A stretch of DNA of 44,539 nucleotides from CAYMRB01 sp964392615. Its GTDB lineage: Bacteria; Planctomycetota; UBA8108. This document shows, piece after piece, positions 1 to 7,494 of this stretch. Under the pieces are notes generated by a model. It did not search any database and was not told the DNA's origin. It was given only the letters and a program-made list of their open reading frames with translations. The stretch covers positions 1 through 44,539 of the forward strand of contig CAYMRB010000018.1 of assembly GCA_964392615.1 (NCBI GenBank). Direction: 5' to 3'. Both the position numbers and the translations under genes were made by a program. Each line of letters begins with the position of its first letter. Position 1 is the first letter of the stretch.

Positions 1-55
1 CCCCGACTCCGATCCCGACTCCGATCCCGACTCCGATCCCGACTCCGACTCCGAA
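1..55. repeat. 12-bp tandem repeat at the window's left end
   Basis: A 12-bp unit, GACTCCGATCCC, repeats from base 5 to about base 46 and then degenerates to GACTCCGACTCC. On the + strand it reads as Asp-Ser-Asp-Pro in the same frame as the CHAT gene downstream, with no stop between. It resembles in type, but not in codon choice (TCC here, TCG there), the Ser/Asp/Glu tract at the other end of the window. It may be the tail of an upstream repeat-rich gene cut by the assembly, but the coding strand cannot be fixed from this fragment. Confidence 0.8.
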
Positions 56-364
56 TACCGAGCCTCGATCCCCGTCGGATTCGGGAGCCCGGGCGTCCGG
101 ATGGGCCCCTGCGTTCGTTCCTTATCAGAACGGTGTACAGCCCGTCTGCGGCCGCGCCCCGTACTTCGTCGTAACTCCGTGCGGCCAGCGGACAAATCAC
201 TCCAGACGGTATGCCTTCCGTCCCTGCGTCAGCGTGCCCGCGTCCGCGCCCGTCCGGCGGTGCGGGCGAACTTGCGCCGAATCTGGAATCGTGATATACC
301 GAAGGCTCCGGACGGACGGGTACGGGGCCGGCCGAAAGGGCCGATTTCCCGCCAAGGACTGATC
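56..364. other. Probable leader region before the CHAT gene
   Basis: No gene is convincingly supported here. The + frame that continues into the CHAT gene stays open through the whole stretch, but its translation is Arg/Pro-rich with no recognisable domain. A promoter-like pair (272-300) and a ribosome binding site (354-358) instead point to a start at 365. An in-frame ATG at 101 would add 88 residues ahead of the export signal, which is unlikely. Confidence 0.5.
272..300 (+). promoter_or_regulatory. Candidate sigma70-type promoter of the CHAT-secretin operon
   Basis: TTGCGC (272-277) and TATACC (295-300) are separated by 17 bases. Transcription would begin near 307 and leave a leader of about 58 bases before the GTG at 365. 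The -35 is only moderately good, so this rests on spacing and position. Confidence 0.35.
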
Positions 365-3300
365 GTGACGGATTTCCGCTCGGACCTTCCTGCCGTCTCT
401 CGCGTCGGACGCGGTCGCCGCTATCCGGTCGCGGGTGTGCTGACGTTTGCCTGCATTCTCGGGAGCGTCGCGTTCGTCGGTCCGGGTCACGCCGGCCCGG
501 CCGAGTGGCGCCACGAGGAGCGCCTCGGCGACGCCGCCGCGCGCAAGGCCTACGACGGCTTCGACCGCGCCGCCGCGTCGTGGCGCCAGGTCGCCGTTCT
601 CGCGCAGCGCATCGGTGACCGCACGTCGCAGCGCCGCGCCTCCGATCGCCGGCTCGCGTTGTGCATGAACCGTCTCGATCCGGGCGGCTTCATCCAGCTC
701 CTCGGTCGCCGGACGACGGACGTGACCGCGCTTCCTTCTGCTCTGCGGGCGGGCGCTGCCGTGGATCTGCGCCAGCTCGGGAAGCTCGCGTCGCTCCTTC
801 GCGCTGCGAAGACGGAATACGCCGCTCGTCCCGACAGCGAAGTGCGGGATCTTCTATTGATTCACGAGGCGCTCGCGGTCGTCGAGCGCGCGGTTGCCGA
901 AGTGCACCAGCAGCGCGCCGACGCGTCCTACGAGCGCGCCCTCGCCGCGCTCGGCAACTCGGCCGACGGCGCCGAGGCCGAGCTCGCCGCGGCGGTCGTA
1001 CGATTGCACTGGAAAGAACGGCGCTTCGACAAGGCTTGGGAGATCGCGTCGCGCGCCCGCGCCGACTTCGACGGTCTGCCTCGCAAGAAGCGCATCGCCC
1101 ATCTGCGCGTCCTCCAAGGCATCGCGACGTTCCGCCGCGCTCGCGGCGATCTCCTCGCGATCAAGCAAAGCCTGATGACGCTCGGCGAGACGGCGGCGCA
1201 GGGCAAACGATCGACCGCCGGAATCCGCAGCTTCATCGTCGGGCCGCGCCTCGACCTCGCCGCGGTCGTGACTGCCTGCGTGCATCTCGGCGAGTCCTAC
1301 GAGCTCGAATCGCGTCCCGCGGCGGTGTGCGCATGGGTTGCATCCGTCGCCGCGATCGAGCTGGGCGAACACGCTCTCGCCGAGGAGTTCTTGCGCTCGC
1401 ATACGGCCCTGCCGACCGAGGAGGCCTGGCTGCGCGCGGCTGTCCTGACGCGCTTGGGGCTCGCTCGCGACCGACTCGGCGACTTCGAGGGAGCGCTCGT
1501 CGCGTTTGCGGACGCGCGAGACGCACTCGAGAGCGTCCGCGACGCAGCGACATTCCGCGCGCGCGTCGAGCTCAGCCGCGCCCGTGCGCTTCTCGGGCTT
1601 GGCCGGCCGATCGCGGCCGGCGCTGCCGCTCGAACGGTATTCGGCGATCGCGCCGCGCCGCTCGACGTTCGGTTGCGGGCGCGCTCGATCGTCGCGACGT
1701 CGCTGTGGGAGAGATCGCGAGAGGACCCATCGCTGCGCGCCGATGCGTTGCGAGCGTTCCGCGCGATCGAGTCGACGCTGCGCTCGCCGCAGGCGGCGGA
1801 GCTGGTCGACCGGGATCGCCTCGAGGTCGAGAACTCGATTCACCTCGCGAACCTGCTGCGCGATGAGGCGATCGCCCACGAGAGCGCGTCCGGCGACCTC
1901 GCCGCCGCGAAGAAGCTGCGTGCCGACGCGCGTGCGCGTCAGGACGTCGCGTTGCGCTGGGCGACCCAGAAGAAGGATTGGGCTCTCGCGGCGATCGCGG
2001 CGTCGAACATCGGCGAGCTCGATCTCGAGTCGGGCGACGCGGACGGCGCGGCGAAGTTCGTCGATTGGGCCCTCGCGCGAGCGCGCGAGGAGCGCCAGTT
2101 CGAGACCGAGTGGCGCTGCCATTGGTACCTCGGCCGCATCGCGCAAGCCCGCGGCGCCGACGTCGACGTCGACGGCCACTTCGCGGAAGCCGCGAGGATC
2201 ATCGACTCGTACCGCTCGGCGTTTCTGTCCGCCGAGGCCAAGAGCGGCTTCCTGTCGGACAAGCTCGACCTCTACCGTGACATGCTGCGCCGCGAGCTCG
2301 CGCGCGGCCGTCCGGATCGCGCGTTGGAGATCGCCGAACGCGGTCGCGCTCGGGCTCTCGTCGAGACGCTCGGTTGGCGCTACGTCGCGCTGTCGACCCC
2401 GCGCGACACGGCTCTCTATCGTCGCTACGTGACGTTGACGAGCCAGGCCGCCGCCGCGCGTTCGGCCGCCAAGCGCCACGTGCTCGGCGTCGAGACGCGC
2501 GTGCGTGGATACGACGCGCTGCGCGATCTCGTGCGCGAGGCCAAGGAGGCGATCCTCGCCGAGCCGCGCAATGGCGCGTTGCGCGCGCTTCTCGACGGTG
2601 CGCCCGCGAGCGCGGCCGAGATCGTCGCCCTGCTCGGTCCGCACACGACCCTGATCGAATACTATTTCCTGGGCGATGCGATCGTCGCGTTCGTCGTGCA
2701 GAACGGCCGCACGGAGGCCGTGGCGCTGCCGATGGCGCGTACGGAGATCTGGCAGCTCGCGCGAGAGTTCCGCACCGGATCGGCCGGCGACGACGCGACC
2801 GCGCGCAAGCTGCACGCAGCCCTCGTCGCGCCGCTCGAGGCGCGGGTCGCGAAGGACCGCGTGCTGATCGTGCCGCACGGCGTGCTGCAGAACGTTCCGT
2901 TCGAGACGCTGATCGGCGCCGACGGGCGCCGGCAGATCGAGAAATGGACCATCGCGTACCTGCCGAGCGCGAGCCTGCTGCGGTACGTCCGCGCGAATGA
3001 CCCGGCCGCCGCCGCCGCTGGTTCGACGCTGCGCCTGCTCGCGTTCGCCGATCCGTCGACGGACTACAACCGCGATGGCAAGCCCGACCGCGATCCGCTC
3101 GCGTACGCCCGCGTCGAGGTCGAAGGCTTCGCACAGCGGTTCGGCCAGCGCCAAGTGCTCAGCGGCGCCGCCGCGCGCGAGAGCGTTCTGGCTGACGCCG
3201 TCGCGGGGCCGGACGTCATCCACTTCGCGTGTCACGGCGAGTTCAACCCGCAGAGCCCGTGGCGTTCGGCGCTTTTCCTCGCACCCGAGGGCGCCGCAGC

Positions 3301-3670
3301 CGGATCGAACCTGCCGACCTCGGCGGACGGGCAGCTCCTCGCATGCGAAGTGTACGCTCTCGACCTGCGCCGCAAGCGGCTGGTGACCCTGTCCGGGTGC
3401 GAAACCGGTCGCAGCGTCGTCGCGACGGCCGAGGAGCCCGTCGGGATCGGCACGTCGTTTTTCCACTGCGGTGTCGCGTCGATGCTCGTCAGCCTGTGGC
3501 GAGTCGAAGACGCGGCCACCGCGGAATTGATGAAGAGCTTCTATCGCAAATGGCTGGATGACGGCATGGACTGCGCTGCCGCGTTGCGAGCTGCCAAGCT
3601 CGAGATGATGCGCGGCTCGTTCGGTCATCCTCGGCAATGGGCCGCCTTCGTGTTCCTCGGAGACCACTGA
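365..3670 (+). CDS. Exported TPR-CHAT domain caspase-like protease
   Basis: A 1101-residue protein with a non-cleaved or signal-type hydrophobic segment at residues 20-40, then a long alpha-helical TPR-like region (about 45-650), then a C-terminal CHAT domain (about 790-1101). The CHAT catalytic pair is intact: His957 in FACHGE and Cys1012 in LSGCETG. CHAT domains belong to the caspase/separase clan, and TPRs usually bind the partner or activator. GTG 365 is chosen as start because AAGGA lies at 354-358, six bases upstream, and because the hydrophobic segment follows directly. The stop is one base from the secretin gene, so the two are surely co-transcribed. Placement of the protease domain outside the cytoplasm is inferred from the N-terminal segment. 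The substrate is unknown; proteins of the same operon are obvious candidates. Confidence 0.85.
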   Translation: MTDFRSDLPAVSRVGRGRRYPVAGVLTFACILGSVAFVGPGHAGPAEWRHEERLGDAAARKAYDGFDRAAASWRQVAVLAQRIGDRTSQRRASDRRLALCMNRLDPGGFIQLLGRRTTDVTALPSALRAGAAVDLRQLGKLASLLRAAKTEYAARPDSEVRDLLLIHEALAVVERAVAEVHQQRADASYERALAALGNSADGAEAELAAAVVRLHWKERRFDKAWEIASRARADFDGLPRKKRIAHLRVLQGIATFRRARGDLLAIKQSLMTLGETAAQGKRSTAGIRSFIVGPRLDLAAVVTACVHLGESYELESRPAAVCAWVASVAAIELGEHALAEEFLRSHTALPTEEAWLRAAVLTRLGLARDRLGDFEGALVAFADARDALESVRDAATFRARVELSRARALLGLGRPIAAGAAARTVFGDRAAPLDVRLRARSIVATSLWERSREDPSLRADALRAFRAIESTLRSPQAAELVDRDRLEVENSIHLANLLRDEAIAHESASGDLAAAKKLRADARARQDVALRWATQKKDWALAAIAASNIGELDLESGDADGAAKFVDWALARAREERQFETEWRCHWYLGRIAQARGADVDVDGHFAEAARIIDSYRSAFLSAEAKSGFLSDKLDLYRDMLRRELARGRPDRALEIAERGRARALVETLGWRYVALSTPRDTALYRRYVTLTSQAAAARSAAKRHVLGVETRVRGYDALRDLVREAKEAILAEPRNGALRALLDGAPASAAEIVALLGPHTTLIEYYFLGDAIVAFVVQNGRTEAVALPMARTEIWQLAREFRTGSAGDDATARKLHAALVAPLEARVAKDRVLIVPHGVLQNVPFETLIGADGRRQIEKWTIAYLPSASLLRYVRANDPAAAAAGSTLRLLAFADPSTDYNRDGKPDRDPLAYARVEVEGFAQRFGQRQVLSGAAARESVLADAVAGPDVIHFACHGEFNPQSPWRSALFLAPEGAAAGSNLPTSADGQLLACEVYALDLRRKRLVTLSGCETGRSVVATAEEPVGIGTSFFHCGVASMLVSLWRVEDAATAELMKSFYRKWLDDGMDCAAALRAAKLEMMRGSFGHPRQWAAFVFLGDH

Positions 3671-3671
3671 A

Positions 3672-6600
3672 ATGCCCGCTAGAGAAGAGAAGACCCGCCA
3701 GCGTCTCGGAGTCGTTCGCCGCGCAGCATGGTGCGGCCTCGCCGGCGTCGCGCTCGTCGCGTGGATCACCGCGGGAAGCGCTGGCTGCAAGCTCCCGTCG
3801 CGTTCGGAGAAGAAGAGCGACGACACGACGGAGTCCGAGACGTCGACGTCGACGACCGCGTCGAAGACCGCTTCCAGTCCGACCGACCCCGTCCGCCGCA
3901 CCGTGGACACGCCAGATCCTTGGCCGACCCGTCGTGACGTTGCGCCCGCAGTCGCCACGCCGTCGGCTCACGTCGACCGCGAGGCCGAGCGTCTTCTCGC
4001 GTCGCTCGACGCGGAGGATGATCTCGTCGACATCGACGTCGGCGAAGCCCTGAAGCCTCGCCGCAACGAGCCGGATGTCGCCGCCATGGCGTTGCTGCAC
4101 GAGATCAGCGCGAACAAGGCCGGCGCGCCGTCTCCGACGCCACCCGCGCCGAAGTCGGCGGGTGGCGACGCGACCGCGGTCTCGAGCGCCGCGTCGGTCG
4201 CGCCGCCTGCCGTGACGCGCGGCGGCGCACCCGCCCCGACGGATACGTCGCCGGCCGACAACAAGGCGCCGCCGCCGGTCGTGCGGCCGCCCGGCTACGT
4301 CTCGTTCCTGTCGCTGTGGCATAAGACGGGCGTCGAGGCCGTCGAGTTTCTCAAGGAAGTGCGCCCGGAGTGGGTCGAGAAGGGCCACGTCGCGGTGGCG
4401 GAGGGCAAGGCGCGGTCAGTCGTCATCTTCGCGGCGACGGACAGCCCCGACGATCCGCTGACCAAGAAGATCGTCGAGCTCTTGCAGCGCTTCGACGAGC
4501 TCGATCTGCAGCTCGAGCGCGAGGTGATCAAGCCGCGCTGGGTGCAGATCGAGATCGCGATGGATGCCCTCGTGATGAGCGGCCTCGCGAACGTGTGGGC
4601 GAGCGCGAACACGAAGGATGTCCTGGCGTGGAAAGAGGGCGGCAAGAACCGCTCGATCTCGCGCGACTCTCGCAGCTACGTCGAGCAGGGGCTGACCGCC
4701 GCCGGCGTCGCGCCGATCGCGGCGCCGCCGAAGATTCCGTTCGTCTACAACATGCCGAAGGAAGACCCGTTCACGATGCCGCGCGTCAACTCGACGAGCA
4801 GCTCCGGACAGGTCGTGATGAATTTCGACAAGACGTCCTCGACCGAGGAGCGCGGCGGCATGATGGTCGTCGGCACCGCGGAGGACATCGAGCGCATCCA
4901 GGCGTTCGTCGACAGCATCGACGTCCCCGCGCGGCGCATCATGATCGAGGTGCAGCTCGTCGAGCTCGAGGCGAACAAGCTGCAGGACCTCGGCTTCGAC
5001 TCGCTGCAGTTCGGCGAGCGGCATCACATCGCGAACCTCGCGCTGCCGATGCCCGGCGATCCGATCGCGCAGCCGGGCCTCGGCGCGGACGCGCGGAACG
5101 ACTCCGAGCAGTTCGTGCCGGAGATCATGAACGAGGGCCTGAGCTTCTTCTTCGACGACACGAGCTTCGATCTGCAGGGCCGGTTCCTGACCAGTCTGCA
5201 CGCGTTGATCCGCGAAGGCGAGGCCGAGGTCAAGGCGCGACCGAAGATCCTGACGCTGGACGATCGCAATAGCGTGTTGCACCTCGGGCGCGACGTGCCG
5301 ACGTTCGCATCGACGCGTCTGACCCGAGACACGCACGACGGCAACCTGATCAGCGAGGTCAACGCGGTATCGACGATCTACGCGGGCATCACGCTGAATC
5401 TTCGTCCACGCGTCACCGGCGGCGACGCGGACGAGGTCGCGCTCCAGATCGAGGTCGTCGACAACCAGATCGTCGGGCGTCAGCGGGTCTTCGAGCAGGA
5501 CCTGGCCGGTATTCCCGAGGTCGTTCGACGCCAGTACATCGGCCAAGCGCGTGCCAAGAACCACCGCCCTGTGATCCTCGGCGGTTTGATCCAGGAGCAG
5601 GACGTCGAGACGATCAACAAGGTCCCGCTGCTGGCGGATATCCCGTACCTCGGCTACCTGTTCCGCCGCACGGTGACGATTCACCAGCGCAACGAAGTCA
5701 TCATCATCGTCACGCCGCATATCCTGTCGGAGGACACCACCGACCCGGTCGGCATGCCGAAGGAGAGCGCGCACTTCGACACGTTCGACAGCGTGCTGTT
5801 CAATGATCGGCACATCCTCAAGGGCGGGGACGTGCGCGGTCTCGACCCGATCAGCCGCCAACCGGCGAAGGGGCCCGATGGCGAGCCCTTCACCGAGCAG
5901 GACGTCGTCGATCTGACGCTGATGAGCATCGTGCGGGAGCGCAAGCTCGTGTCGAAGCTCGGCATGCTCGAGACGTACCTCGGCGAAGAGGCCGGCGAGC
6001 TCAACTGGTTCCAACGCCGCTGGCCCGAGAGCTCTGTGCAGAGCTGGTCGGACCGCGACCAGGAGCTCTTCTTCCGCGTCGTGGCGATCTGCATCGAGAA
6101 CCTCAAGCAGCTCAACCCGGACCTCGACTTCCAGGAGATCGCGCTGCCGCGGCGAGAGATCGTGCTGCCGACGTCGCCCTACCGCATCTCGCTGTCGTAT
6201 GACACGGTGAAGCGCGTGCAGACTCTTGGTCTCGCGCACGTGTTCCGCGGCGAGGTCTTCCTGGAGAAGAAGCACGTCGAGCTCGTGCGCGAGGCCGCCG
6301 GCCACCACCTCGGCGCGTTCGCCGACTTCCTCGCGCGACAGACGCCTCAGGACAAGGACGAAGCAGCGTTGCATCCCGGACGGCGCGCGGAGGGGCACGG
6401 TCAGCTCTTCGAGGAGCTCGAGCGGCTGTGGGAGGGCGCCGGAAACGATCCGGCCGCGCTCAAGGGCGTGCCGTATCACGAGGTCTTCCGCAAGCTCGAG
6501 GCGGCCAAGGTCAGCTTCAACGCGCTGGCCGCGTACCTCCAGGCGGGCCTGCAGGAACGCTACGCGCTGTCGCCGCTCGACATCGGCCTTTTCGCGGTCG

Positions 6601-6710
6601 ACCTCGAGACGTTCCTCGACTCGACGGTCACGCTGCGCGAGCGCGCTCGCAAGCTGCAGGAGCTCGACTCGCGTTGGCGTCGAGCCAACACCGACGACGA
6701 GGAGATGTGA
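3672..6710 (+). CDS. Secretin-family outer-membrane lipoprotein with long C-terminal extension
   Basis: A 1012-residue protein. The N-terminus has a lipoprotein signal with a GSAGC lipobox (Cys39), followed by a Ser/Thr/Pro-rich linker to about residue 210. N-domain-like segments follow. The secretin homology domain lies at about 415-685 and includes the family signature VPLLADIPYLGYLF near residue 651. Secretins form gated ring channels in the outer membrane for type II/III secretion and type IV pili. After the usual end of the S-domain there are about 320 more residues of mostly helical sequence that I do not recognise. Start 3672 has GGAGA at 3659-3663. No GspC/E/F/G or pilus ATPase gene is in the window, so this may be an orphan secretin working with the CHAT protease upstream and the lipoproteins downstream. 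Confidence 0.85.
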   Translation: MPAREEKTRQRLGVVRRAAWCGLAGVALVAWITAGSAGCKLPSRSEKKSDDTTESETSTSTTASKTASSPTDPVRRTVDTPDPWPTRRDVAPAVATPSAHVDREAERLLASLDAEDDLVDIDVGEALKPRRNEPDVAAMALLHEISANKAGAPSPTPPAPKSAGGDATAVSSAASVAPPAVTRGGAPAPTDTSPADNKAPPPVVRPPGYVSFLSLWHKTGVEAVEFLKEVRPEWVEKGHVAVAEGKARSVVIFAATDSPDDPLTKKIVELLQRFDELDLQLEREVIKPRWVQIEIAMDALVMSGLANVWASANTKDVLAWKEGGKNRSISRDSRSYVEQGLTAAGVAPIAAPPKIPFVYNMPKEDPFTMPRVNSTSSSGQVVMNFDKTSSTEERGGMMVVGTAEDIERIQAFVDSIDVPARRIMIEVQLVELEANKLQDLGFDSLQFGERHHIANLALPMPGDPIAQPGLGADARNDSEQFVPEIMNEGLSFFFDDTSFDLQGRFLTSLHALIREGEAEVKARPKILTLDDRNSVLHLGRDVPTFASTRLTRDTHDGNLISEVNAVSTIYAGITLNLRPRVTGGDADEVALQIEVVDNQIVGRQRVFEQDLAGIPEVVRRQYIGQARAKNHRPVILGGLIQEQDVETINKVPLLADIPYLGYLFRRTVTIHQRNEVIIIVTPHILSEDTTDPVGMPKESAHFDTFDSVLFNDRHILKGGDVRGLDPISRQPAKGPDGEPFTEQDVVDLTLMSIVRERKLVSKLGMLETYLGEEAGELNWFQRRWPESSVQSWSDRDQELFFRVVAICIENLKQLNPDLDFQEIALPRREIVLPTSPYRISLSYDTVKRVQTLGLAHVFRGEVFLEKKHVELVREAAGHHLGAFADFLARQTPQDKDEAALHPGRRAEGHGQLFEELERLWEGAGNDPAALKGVPYHEVFRKLEAAKVSFNALAAYLQAGLQERYALSPLDIGLFAVDLETFLDSTVTLRERARKLQELDSRWRRANTDDEEM

Positions 6711-7489
6711 TGGCGGCGCCGATCCGAACCCTTCTTCTCGCGGGCATTGCCGCGGGGGTTGTCGTCGTCGGCGTCGGGTGCGGGAGCGCCGACGAGCGCA
6801 AGCTGTCGCCGGCCGAGTGGCTGGAGGAGAACAGCAGCATCCTGCGCGACTTGAAGTCGTACGACACCGAGCGGCGCAAGAAGGCGATCGCGCGGTTCAA
6901 GGAGATCGATCGCGAGCGCGGCACCGCCGTGATCCTGTCGATCCTCACCGATCCGAACTTCGAGGACTACCGCGTCGAGGTCGTGCTCGCCCGCTTGCTG
7001 GCGGACTATCGCGACCCGCGTGCGGTGCAGTACCTGCTCAAGTTCCTCTCGCATCCGGATGACGGGGCGGTCAAGATCGCGGCGGAGGGTGTCGCGGTTT
7101 TCCCGGAGGATCGGCGCGTGCGTGAGGCGCTGCTCGAGATGATCCGATTGGGCGCCGTACGCGAGAAGGTCACCGCCGCGGAGGTCCTGGCCGATCTGCA
7201 CCGACCCGAGCTCGTCGAGGCGGCGGCCCAGATCTACGACGCTGGTGAGCCACAGGCTGTCGTGCGCGGCGCGCTGCTGCGCGTGATTCTTGACGGGCGG
7301 CACCCGCGGCGCACCGAGTTCCTGATTCGCGTTTTGGCAGACGCCGACCAGGCGCTGCGCGAGATCGCGTGGAACGCGGTCCGCGAGGACCCCGAGATAC
7401 CGAACGTGGGGTACGATCCGGCCGCGAGCGATCGAGATCGCGCGATCGCGGTCGGTGAGCTACGCACGTGGATGCGACAAAAGGGCTGA
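6710..7489 (+). CDS. HEAT-repeat lipoprotein
   Basis: A 259-residue protein whose ATG overlaps the secretin stop (TGATG), indicating translational coupling. The N-terminus is a lipoprotein signal with the lipobox VGVGC (Cys24). The rest is made of helical repeats of HEAT type, for example segments around residues 55-85, 88-120, 125-155 and 160-230 with alternating Leu/Val and Arg/Asp positions. HEAT repeats are protein-binding scaffolds with no catalytic role. Given the coupling, it may act like a pilotin or scaffold for the secretin, or as an adaptor for the CHAT protease. That role is inferred from position only; it has no visible similarity to known pilotins. Confidence 0.8.
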   Translation: MAAPIRTLLLAGIAAGVVVVGVGCGSADERKLSPAEWLEENSSILRDLKSYDTERRKKAIARFKEIDRERGTAVILSILTDPNFEDYRVEVVLARLLADYRDPRAVQYLLKFLSHPDDGAVKIAAEGVAVFPEDRRVREALLEMIRLGAVREKVTAAEVLADLHRPELVEAAAQIYDAGEPQAVVRGALLRVILDGRHPRRTEFLIRVLADADQALREIAWNAVREDPEIPNVGYDPAASDRDRAIAVGELRTWMRQKG

Positions 7490-7494
7490 GACGT

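Noticed and set aside
854..3958. Minus-strand open frame of about 1030 codons opposite the CHAT gene
   Set aside because: It is antisense to a gene with clear catalytic motifs, is Arg/Glu-rich without domains, and arises from the high GC content. Similar long antisense frames at 4416-6479, 25230-28142 and 37588-40440 were rejected for the same reason.
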